This document shows positions 6,761-12,327 of a DNA stretch of 12,327 nt, in pieces. Source of the stretch: Verrucomicrobiales bacterium (GTDB lineage Bacteria; Verrucomicrobiota; Verrucomicrobiia; Verrucomicrobiales; Akkermansiaceae). The stretch's first letter is position 1, and every line of letters starts with the position of its first letter. The notes beneath the pieces were generated by a model. That model worked only from the letters and a program-made list of their open reading frames with translations, had not been told where the DNA came from and ran no database searches. Where the stretch lies: contig DPWT01000106.1 in assembly GCA_003527555.1 (NCBI GenBank), forward strand, positions 1 through 12,327, in the 5' to 3' direction. A program made the translations under genes and the position numbers.

Positions 6761-7702
6761 TTAATACTCCTTGCCCTCCCAAGAACTCCACCAACTGCGG
6801 AACAGCGCGTGCTGTGCCTCAAGGTGTGCCTTCTGTGAGGGGCTCAACTGATCGTCGGCATTGATCTGGTGCACATAGGCAGTATTACCCTCAAGAACCA
6901 TCAGATGCTTGTAGTAAAGCACGAGATCAGGACCTTCGTCGAAGGTATTGAGCACGTGCGTAGCTTCCGTAAGCTCCTTGGCATAACGGCGTGCGGTAGC
7001 ATCTCCAGCAGCAGCGCGCTGACACAGATCAACCATATGTAGCACTTCTTTAGGAAGGGCATTTCCAACACCCGTAATCGCTCCGCCAGCTCCACAGTTT
7101 ACAAATCCATGGTAAGCCTGAGTATCAACCCCCACCATCAGAGTGAGCTGGTCGTTGCCAGTGGTTATATTTTCCGCCGCATAAGTAAGATCAGCAGCAC
7201 CACCGAACTCCTTGAAGCCAACCAACTGTGAGTATTCGGAATTTAGCTTGAAAAAGAGATCCGCCTTAGTCGCAAATCCATAATAAGGTGAATTGTAAAT
7301 CACTGCCGGAAGATCAGGACCACCCGCTTCAAGGATTGCGGTAAAATGATTATACTGAGCAGCGGGTGAAATTCCACGTGACAGCACTCGTGGAATAACC
7401 ATCAGGCCGTGCGCTCCCACTTCACGAGCGTGTGCTGCGTGGTCTGCCGCAATTTTCGTATTCTGTGCACCAGTACCTACGATCACTTTGATGCCAGCAT
7501 CCACCAGTGCCTTGACACCCGTTTGGCGCTGTTCATCGGTTAGCAACGGCCAGTCACCCATAGATCCACAATAAACCACCGATGCCATACCGGCCTCGAT
7601 CAGCTCTTTCCCGGTCGCTACCAGGGCATCAAAATCAGGGTTGCCCTCGGCATCGCAAGGGGTCATCAGTGCAGGAATTGTTCCAGAGAAAATGTTGCTC
7701 AT
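6761..7702 (-). CDS. 1-pyrroline-4-hydroxy-2-carboxylate deaminase (DapA/DHDPS superfamily)
   Basis: This 313-residue TIM-barrel enzyme likely converts 1-pyrroline-4-hydroxy-2-carboxylate to alpha-ketoglutarate semialdehyde plus ammonia, the third step of hydroxyproline catabolism. The superfamily residues are present: the Schiff-base Lys164 in VGFKEFGG, Tyr136 in VIYNSPYYGF, and GxxG-type GSMGDWPLLTDEQ (47-59). In true dihydrodipicolinate synthase the last segment reads GTTGE. CGSMGDWPLL, PRVLSRG and FDEGPDLVLYYKHLMVL are shared with DapA-like proteins found in bacterial hydroxyproline loci, which argues against a lysine-biosynthesis dapA. The ATG at 7702 is preferred; an in-frame GTG at 7723 would add seven residues. 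The gene is convergent with the other three pathway genes and follows the truncated ALDH by 72 bases with no hairpin between, so it could be the last gene of the minus-strand run. Confidence 0.88.
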   Translation of the reverse strand: MSNIFSGTIPALMTPCDAEGNPDFDALVATGKELIEAGMASVVYCGSMGDWPLLTDEQRQTGVKALVDAGIKVIVGTGAQNTKIAADHAAHAREVGAHGLMVIPRVLSRGISPAAQYNHFTAILEAGGPDLPAVIYNSPYYGFATKADLFFKLNSEYSQLVGFKEFGGAADLTYAAENITTGNDQLTLMVGVDTQAYHGFVNCGAGGAITGVGNALPKEVLHMVDLCQRAAAGDATARRYAKELTEATHVLNTFDEGPDLVLYYKHLMVLEGNTAYVHQINADDQLSPSQKAHLEAQHALFRSWWSSWEGKEY

Positions 7703-7774
7703 GAGAAGGATACTAGCACTCACGTCTTGGCAGATTCAAGGGTAGAGGCTGACATTTGGGGATAAATAACTAAC

Positions 7775-8656
7775 CTAATACCCACTCCCCGCAGCGATAC
7801 TTGACTCGATCGGATGCCAAGTAGTTTTGATTTCTTGGGTGGCAAGGATCGGGTAGGGTGATTCAGATTTGGCGGGGTCTTCTTTTCTTATGATCACCCG
7901 TTTAAGGTTGTGGGTGGCATTTGCTTTGATGGTAGCTTTGTGGGCGTCTGTGAGGTCGGATGCCACGACAGCATTGACGTCCATGTGGGTGCTGACGTTA
8001 TCTAACAGTTCATCGCGATTGCCTGTGAGGATATTGATCACGCCCCCTGTAAGATCGGAAGTGGCGAGCACTTCGGCGAGAGTGATGGCACAGAGTGGTT
8101 TACTTTCGGATGCGAGAACGACACATGCATTTCCTCCAGCGATGATCGGCAGAATAGTTCCTAACAGACCAGCGAGTGCTGATTTCTCAGGCGCAAATAC
8201 TGCCACCACACCCATCGGCTGATAAACAGAAAAGTTAAAGTGCGCGCTGGCGACTGGATTGACTGAGGAGAACGTTTGCTGGTACTTGTCGCACCATCCG
8301 GCGTAATAGATACATTGATCAACGGCGACCTGCACCTCCTTACGGGCGGCAGCGGTAGTACTTCCTTGCTGTTTCAGCTCGTCTTCAAACTGTGCCGCTC
8401 GCCCTTCGAGCATCTCGGCGATACGATAGAGAATCTGGCTGCGGTTAAATGGATCACGTTTTCCCCAGCCACCGGCTGCGGCGCGAGCAGCGACCACTGC
8501 GTTACGGAAATCCTTGCGAGATCCTTGGCAGATATTTCCGAGGGCTTTCCCTCCTCTTCCTTCTGGGGTGTAATACCTTCCGGATTCCGTGCGCGGGAAC
8601 TTACCGCCGATGTAGAGTTTATAGGTTTTCAAAACTTCAATACGTTTCATAATCAT
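7775..8656 (-). CDS. Truncated, non-catalytic aldehyde dehydrogenase homologue (ALDH16 C-terminal-domain-like)
   Basis: The protein has 293 residues and resembles only the N-terminal cofactor-binding part of the ALDH fold. Recognisable segments are YIGGKFPRTESGRYY (15-29), the AVVAARAAAGGWGKRDPFNRSQILYRIA-type region (about 53-80), YYAGWCDK (117-124), YQPMGVVAVFAPE (145-157) and AGGNACVVLASESKPL (173-188). The catalytic Asn position is replaced (FAPEKSA instead of the PWNFP seen in its partner). The protein stops before the Glu (LELGGK) and Cys regions, so it should not be an active dehydrogenase. It starts 6 bases after, and in the same frame as, the stop of the full-length ALDH. That arrangement matches the catalytically dead second domain of ALDH16, here as a separate chain. 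A structural or oligomerising partner role is inferred. ATG at 8650 is an alternative start two codons downstream. Confidence 0.85.
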   Translation of the reverse strand: MIMKRIEVLKTYKLYIGGKFPRTESGRYYTPEGRGGKALGNICQGSRKDFRNAVVAARAAAGGWGKRDPFNRSQILYRIAEMLEGRAAQFEDELKQQGSTTAAARKEVQVAVDQCIYYAGWCDKYQQTFSSVNPVASAHFNFSVYQPMGVVAVFAPEKSALAGLLGTILPIIAGGNACVVLASESKPLCAITLAEVLATSDLTGGVINILTGNRDELLDNVSTHMDVNAVVASDLTDAHKATIKANATHNLKRVIIRKEDPAKSESPYPILATQEIKTTWHPIESSIAAGSGY

Positions 8657-8662
8657 AGGGGG

Positions 8663-10120
8663 TTAGAGTGGTAAATCGAGGTAGGCACCAAGCCCGTGCA
8701 GGCCGCCCTCACGACCGTAGCCGGATTCCTTGAATCCGCCGAATGGTGAGGTTGGATCAAATTTATTAAATGTATTACCCCAAACAACCCCAGCATCGAG
8801 TGCACCAGCGACTTGAAACAGGCGGGATCCTTTATCGCACCACACGCCGGCTGACAAACCATACGGCGTGTTATTCGCTTTCTCTATCACCTCGGAAACG
8901 GTGCGGAATGTTTGTACTGCCAACACAGGACCAAAAATTTCTTCCTTCGCAATGATGGACGACTGCGCAACGTTGGTAAATACGGTGGGAGGAAACCAGT
9001 TTCCTTTGATCGGCAAATCACATTCAGGCTGATACATGTCTGCACCACCTTTGAGTCCCTGTTTAATGTAGCGTTTGATGGTTCTCAGCTGCTCCTTAGA
9101 GTTGATCGCGCCGACGTCGGTATTTTTATCGAGCGGGTCACCAATGACGAGCGTGTCCATGCGCTGCTTGAGCTTCCACATGACTTCATCGTAAATATTT
9201 TCCTGCACAAAAAGACGTGAGCCTGCGCAACAAACATGGCCTTGGTTGAAGTAGATCCCATTGACCACGCCCTCGACAGCTTGATCTATCGGCGCATCCT
9301 CAAGAATGATATTGGCGGCCTTACCCCCGAGCTCGAGCGTGATTTTCTTGTCCGTCCCAGCGACAGATTTCTGAATCAGCTTACCAACACCGGTTGAACC
9401 GGTGAATGCCACTTTATCGACATCTGGGTGGTTCACGATAGCAGCACCTGTCTCCCCTGCCCCGGTGACGATGTTAACCACACCATCTGGCAAGCCAGCA
9501 TCGGCGATGACCTCAGCGAGTTTTAGAGCGGTTAATGGTGTCGTTTCTGCAGGCTTCAAAACGACGGTATTTCCCGTCGCGAGTGCAGGTGCTATTTTCC
9601 ATGCCGCCATCAGGAAAGGAAAATTCCATGGGATGACCTGCCCTGCCACACCGAGTGACTTCACCGGCATGTTAGGAAATGCATATTCTAACTTATCCGC
9701 CCACCCTGCGTTGTAGAAAAAGTGGTTAGCAGCGAGTGGAATATCGATGTCGCGCGACTCACGAATCGGCTTGCCGCCGTCCATGGTTTCAATGATAGCA
9801 AACTCACGTGCGCGTTCTTGGATTAGTCGGGCAATGCGGTAGATATACTTTCCTCGCTCGCGTCCGCTCATCTTACCCCATGCGCCGTTGTAAGCAACAC
9901 GGGCCGCCTTCACAGCAGTATCGACGTCTTTTTTGCTACCCTCAGCCACTTCCGAGAGTTTTCGGCCGGTCGACGGACTAGTTGTCGCAAAGTATTTTTT
10001 GTTACTCGGCGTGGTCCACTTACCATTGATAAAGTGATCGTATCGTTTGGCAATATTGACCGCTGTGGTTTCCGGCGCGGATGCGTATTCCCAGTCCGAT
10101 GATGATTTTTTCTTAGCCAT
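8663..10120 (-). CDS. NAD(P)-dependent aldehyde dehydrogenase, full length (ALDH16 N-terminal-domain-like)
   Basis: This 485-residue enzyme is a complete, apparently active ALDH that oxidises an aldehyde to the acid. Residues visible: Asn166 in IPWNFP, the cofactor strand FTGSTGVGK (239-247), Glu263 in LELGGK, Cys297 in FNQGHVCCAGSR (aligned with the middle Cys of classic ALDH2-type enzymes) and EEIFGPV (393-399), then FGGFKESGYGREGG near the C-terminus. The specific aldehyde cannot be read from sequence. Because deoC lies 42 bases upstream, acetaldehyde from deoxyribose-5-phosphate cleavage is a reasonable candidate. The stop is TAA, followed after two codons by the ATG of the truncated ALDH in the same frame, suggesting the two form one functional unit. 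The N-terminus is Lys/Ser-rich (MAKKKSSSD) without a signal peptide, so it is cytoplasmic. Confidence 0.93.
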   Translation of the reverse strand: MAKKKSSSDWEYASAPETTAVNIAKRYDHFINGKWTTPSNKKYFATTSPSTGRKLSEVAEGSKKDVDTAVKAARVAYNGAWGKMSGRERGKYIYRIARLIQERAREFAIIETMDGGKPIRESRDIDIPLAANHFFYNAGWADKLEYAFPNMPVKSLGVAGQVIPWNFPFLMAAWKIAPALATGNTVVLKPAETTPLTALKLAEVIADAGLPDGVVNIVTGAGETGAAIVNHPDVDKVAFTGSTGVGKLIQKSVAGTDKKITLELGGKAANIILEDAPIDQAVEGVVNGIYFNQGHVCCAGSRLFVQENIYDEVMWKLKQRMDTLVIGDPLDKNTDVGAINSKEQLRTIKRYIKQGLKGGADMYQPECDLPIKGNWFPPTVFTNVAQSSIIAKEEIFGPVLAVQTFRTVSEVIEKANNTPYGLSAGVWCDKGSRLFQVAGALDAGVVWGNTFNKFDPTSPFGGFKESGYGREGGLHGLGAYLDLPL

Positions 10121-10162
10121 AAATTTGGTATTTGGAGTTTAAAAATTAAATATTAGCACAAA

Positions 10163-11089
10163 TCAGTCTTTGGAAAAATACTGCGCTGCTTGGTAATGGC
10201 CGCTTTCGAGTTTGGCAACTTGCATTAACACATCGTTCGCGAGGCTGCTGGCGCCGAATCGGAACCATTGATTCGTCAGCCATTTTTCGCCGAGGGTCTC
10301 CTTAACCATCACGAGGTAGTGCAGCGCGAGCTTTGACTTGGAAATACCACCGGCAGGTTTCATGCCTACCATCTTGCCAGTTTTGGCGTAATGATCACGG
10401 ATGGCGAGCAGCATGACAAGCGTTACGGGGATCGTTGCCGCGGACGCTATTTTTCCTGTCGATGTCTTGATAAAATCGCCACCGGCATGGATCGCGATGT
10501 CTGACGCACGGCGCACGTTGTCCAGCGTGGCGAGCTCACCCGTTTCAAGAATAACTTTCAGCCGCGCATCTCCACAGGCTTCCTTCACCGCAGCAATCTC
10601 ATCGAAGACATAGTTGTAGTCTCCAGAGAGAAATCGACCACGCGAAATCACCATGTCGACCTCATCCGCACCATCGGAAACCGCTCGTTTAGTTTCCTCG
10701 AGCTTACTCTTCAAGGTAGTATGCCCTGATGGAAAATAGGTGGCGACTGACGCAATCTTGACTGGTGACTTATCACCAAGCGCATCACGGGCTGTTTTTA
10801 CAAACGGAGGAAAGACACACACCGCGGCCGTGGTCGGAAGACCCGGGATCGAGTCGTGCAAGTGCTCCGCTTTGTAGCATAGTTGACGCACCTTGTTAGG
10901 TGTATCGGCACCTTCAAGCGTGGTCAGGTCAATCATGTTAAGCACCATATTTAACCCAGCACGTTTAGTGATGCTCTTAATACTACGTGCAGTAAATCGC
11001 TCAGCCCTCTCAACAATACCTACATAATCAACGGGTGGTGAGTTCCTAAAATCATCCCCTCTTACGGAGGCTCTATTTCCAGTTTTCAT
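10163..11089 (-). CDS. deoC: Deoxyribose-5-phosphate aldolase, long (eukaryote-like) form
   Basis: The enzyme cleaves 2-deoxy-D-ribose-5-phosphate to glyceraldehyde-3-phosphate and acetaldehyde, in deoxynucleoside catabolism. The class I aldolase residues are all present: Asp145 in ADEVDMVI, Schiff-base Lys208 in FIKTSTGK and Lys244 in GMKPAGGI. MIDLTTLEGADT (52-63) and the phosphate-site end FRFGASSLANDVL (277-289) also fit. At 308 residues it is longer than the roughly 250-260-residue enterobacterial enzyme. It has an N-terminal extension and a C-terminal tail (GHYQAAQYFSKD) resembling animal DERA. It is followed by the ALDH pair (42-base gap) and preceded by a secreted EEP-fold enzyme (36-base gap), all on the minus strand, so an operon is likely. 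The start ATG has no clear Shine-Dalgarno. Confidence 0.95.
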   Translation of the reverse strand: MKTGNRASVRGDDFRNSPPVDYVGIVERAERFTARSIKSITKRAGLNMVLNMIDLTTLEGADTPNKVRQLCYKAEHLHDSIPGLPTTAAVCVFPPFVKTARDALGDKSPVKIASVATYFPSGHTTLKSKLEETKRAVSDGADEVDMVISRGRFLSGDYNYVFDEIAAVKEACGDARLKVILETGELATLDNVRRASDIAIHAGGDFIKTSTGKIASAATIPVTLVMLLAIRDHYAKTGKMVGMKPAGGISKSKLALHYLVMVKETLGEKWLTNQWFRFGASSLANDVLMQVAKLESGHYQAAQYFSKD

Positions 11090-11125
11090 GAGATCTTCTA
11101 GTATTCATTTTATATCTGCCTCAAA

Positions 11126-12187
11126 TCAATCGAAAAAGTCACTATCGTTGTCCTTAGAAGATTTGATTTTAAAAGAAATTGGCAAATGATCGCTGTATGT
11201 GGCGCGCCACTGTGGGAAGATTTTTTTATCTCCAAGAAATCCATTACCTGGCCGGTAAATAGTCGCTTTGGGTTCAATGACATGAGCTTGCGCTGACTTA
11301 TTGACAAGAATATGGTCAATCATACTCGTTAAGTGGTTATTCAAACGAGTGAATTGCATCTCTGGTGTGGTCAGATATTTATACCCCTTAAATTGCATGT
11401 GTGCTGACAGAGCTGGGCTAGTTAGAGCCTTCCCTGATGCATCTTTCCTGTTAGGGTTTTGATTAAAATCCCCCATGATGATAACCGATGGCTCAGAAAT
11501 GGCATGCCGTGCAAGATCGCGAGTAATTCCGTACTCGATGAGCGTCATGGCAATCAAATGGTTCTCGTCGTGTTGTTGACCAGACGCTAAGTGCACGTTT
11601 ACAACTACAAAATCCAATCCTGGACTACCGTCTGATCTAACTTCCTCAAAGTAACCCAATAAAGGAGCACGCTCAAACAACTCTTTACCAGCAAGTTTTT
11701 GGTCACGCATCGACATTTCAAAAACCTTAACAAGTTTAACCCGTTTACGATTCCACATAAATCCGAGATGCATATTTTTTTCATCATCAAGTTCAGGCAC
11801 TTCATCAACATAGGGAATATGGTATGCCCAATCCTCTTTTTCTTTGGCTGATTCGAGATGGTTTACAATCTGATCAAGCGGCTTACATAATGAGCGATGT
11901 CTTCGCTTATGAGTAACGGCCACTTCCTGTAAGGCAATAATGTCTGACATCAAATCTGTGCTTATTAAATCAGCAATTTTTTTCAGTTGTTCGTCAGTCC
12001 TTTTTGGCAACTGGTCCTTGCGCGGTGGTGTTGCGTAGCGACCAAACCCTCCAAATCCTCCGCCAAATCCTCGCCCTGGTGATCCAAGGTGTTCAATATT
12101 CCATGTAGTTATTACCATTGGCTCGTTAGCCATGAGAGATGGAGTCATCAGCAAAGCGCAAAACATCATTATAAGGTTTTTGGTCAT
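11126..12187 (-). CDS. Secreted endonuclease/exonuclease/phosphatase (EEP) superfamily protein
   Basis: The 353-residue protein begins with a clear signal peptide (about residues 1-20, likely cut at SLMA-NEP), so it acts in the periplasm or outside the cell. The metal-dependent EEP catalytic set is complete: Asn30 in TTWNIEHL, Glu88 in ALQEV, His199 in VNVHLASG, Asp240 and Asn242 in MGDFNQNP, Asp291-His292 in MIDHILV, and Asp333-His334 in YSDHLPI. This is the fold of DNase I, exonuclease III and several phosphodiesterases. The exact substrate cannot be read from sequence, but a secreted nuclease is plausible. A Gly/Phe/Arg-rich insert (38-50) sits just after the first metal-ligand motif. The gene ends 36 bases before deoC on the same strand, with no terminator between. 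This suggests extracellular DNA breakdown coupled to deoxyribose use. By eye it is more A+T-rich than the hydroxyproline genes. Confidence 0.88.
   Translation of the reverse strand: MTKNLIMMFCALLMTPSLMANEPMVITTWNIEHLGSPGRGFGGGFGGFGRYATPPRKDQLPKRTDEQLKKIADLISTDLMSDIIALQEVAVTHKRRHRSLCKPLDQIVNHLESAKEKEDWAYHIPYVDEVPELDDEKNMHLGFMWNRKRVKLVKVFEMSMRDQKLAGKELFERAPLLGYFEEVRSDGSPGLDFVVVNVHLASGQQHDENHLIAMTLIEYGITRDLARHAISEPSVIIMGDFNQNPNRKDASGKALTSPALSAHMQFKGYKYLTTPEMQFTRLNNHLTSMIDHILVNKSAQAHVIEPKATIYRPGNGFLGDKKIFPQWRATYSDHLPISFKIKSSKDNDSDFFD
12038..12076 (-). repeat. Short tandem repeats encoding a Gly/Phe-rich insert in the EEP protein
   Basis: On the plus strand the 9-base units CCAAACCCT (12042-12050), CCAAATCCT (12051-12059) and CCAAATCCT (12063-12071), with one CCG triplet between the last two, encode the repeated Gly-Phe-Gly pattern of residues 38-50. 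All unit lengths are multiples of three, so slippage would change the loop length without breaking the frame. Confidence 0.7.
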
Positions 12188-12208
12188 TATTTTAATTAGT
12201 TATTGATT

Positions 12209-12225
12209 GCCTCAATTCATGAGGC
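12209..12225. repeat. Small inverted repeat upstream of the EEP gene
   Basis: GCCTCA (12209-12214) and TGAGGC (12220-12225) flank ATTCA, 22-38 bases upstream of the EEP start. It could be an operator or a 5'-UTR hairpin for the EEP-deoC-ALDH run. The stem is only six base pairs, so the call is tentative. Nothing else is recognised in 12226-12327. Confidence 0.35.
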
Positions 12226-12327
12226 GCTATTGATATATTATTCCATGTGAAAAAACATTCATTCAACAGGAAATATTCATCCTTCTACTGAAATTGTTAG
12301 GGAAAATTTTGAATAGTAGTGGCGGTA

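Noticed and set aside
6761..7702. dapA (4-hydroxy-tetrahydrodipicolinate synthase of lysine biosynthesis)
   Set aside because: The GTTGE-type motif is replaced by GSMGDW, and the whole sequence pattern plus the neighbouring hydroxyproline genes favour the pathway deaminase.
7775..8656. Decayed ALDH pseudogene
   Set aside because: The frame is open over 293 codons with coherent sequence to its end and sits tightly after its partner. A maintained non-catalytic domain explains it better, though a recent nonsense split of a fused gene remains possible.
7775..11089. Bacterial microcompartment locus (aldolase plus aldehyde dehydrogenase, as in PVC-group compartments)
   Set aside because: No shell-protein genes are in the window and no encapsulation peptide was recognised on the enzymes; cannot be supported.

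Overview
The window looks like chromosomal DNA of a free-living, probably marine, Gram-negative bacterium. The best guess is Verrucomicrobiota, or a relative in the PVC group. This rests on the gene mix (hydroxyproline catabolism, a deoC plus tandem aldehyde dehydrogenase cluster, secreted FAS1 and EEP proteins) and on the absence of clear Shine-Dalgarno motifs before all nine genes. No rRNA or other taxonomic marker is present, so the assignment is inference. No tRNA, rRNA, CRISPR array, insertion sequence, transporter or recognisable transcription factor was seen.

Layout. Positions 1-210 are non-coding and A+T-rich, and hold a terminator for the first gene. Positions 211-1905 (minus) encode a secreted protein with three FAS1 domains and an unrecognised C-terminal region. 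Positions 2142-2459 (minus) encode a stand-alone FHA domain, followed by a large stem-loop. Positions 2613-6678 (plus) hold three genes: a D-hydroxyproline-type FAD oxidase/dehydrogenase, 4-hydroxyproline 2-epimerase, and alpha-ketoglutarate semialdehyde dehydrogenase. A bidirectional terminator (6701-6737) separates these from a minus-strand run. In transcription order that run is a secreted EEP-fold nuclease/phosphatase (12187-11126), deoC (11089-10163), a full-length aldehyde dehydrogenase (10120-8663), a truncated catalytically dead aldehyde dehydrogenase (8656-7775), and the hydroxyproline-pathway deaminase of the DapA family (7702-6761).

How the genes work together. The plus-strand trio plus the convergent deaminase make a complete route from trans-4-hydroxy-L-proline to alpha-ketoglutarate: epimerisation to cis-4-hydroxy-D-proline, oxidation to 1-pyrroline-4-hydroxy-2-carboxylate, deamination to alpha-ketoglutarate semialdehyde, then oxidation. 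This fits use of collagen-like or cell-wall hydroxyproline. The minus-strand run suggests a second scavenging module. A secreted nuclease could release nucleotides, deoxyribose-5-phosphate aldolase would split deoxyribose-5-phosphate to glyceraldehyde-3-phosphate and acetaldehyde, and the aldehyde dehydrogenase pair could oxidise the aldehyde.

The most notable single observation is that the two tandem aldehyde dehydrogenase ORFs lie in the same reading frame, separated by one TAA and two codons. Together they would make about 780 residues, with a catalytic first half and a dead second half. That is the architecture of the fused ALDH16 family, so this looks like a split (or stop-interrupted) ALDH16.
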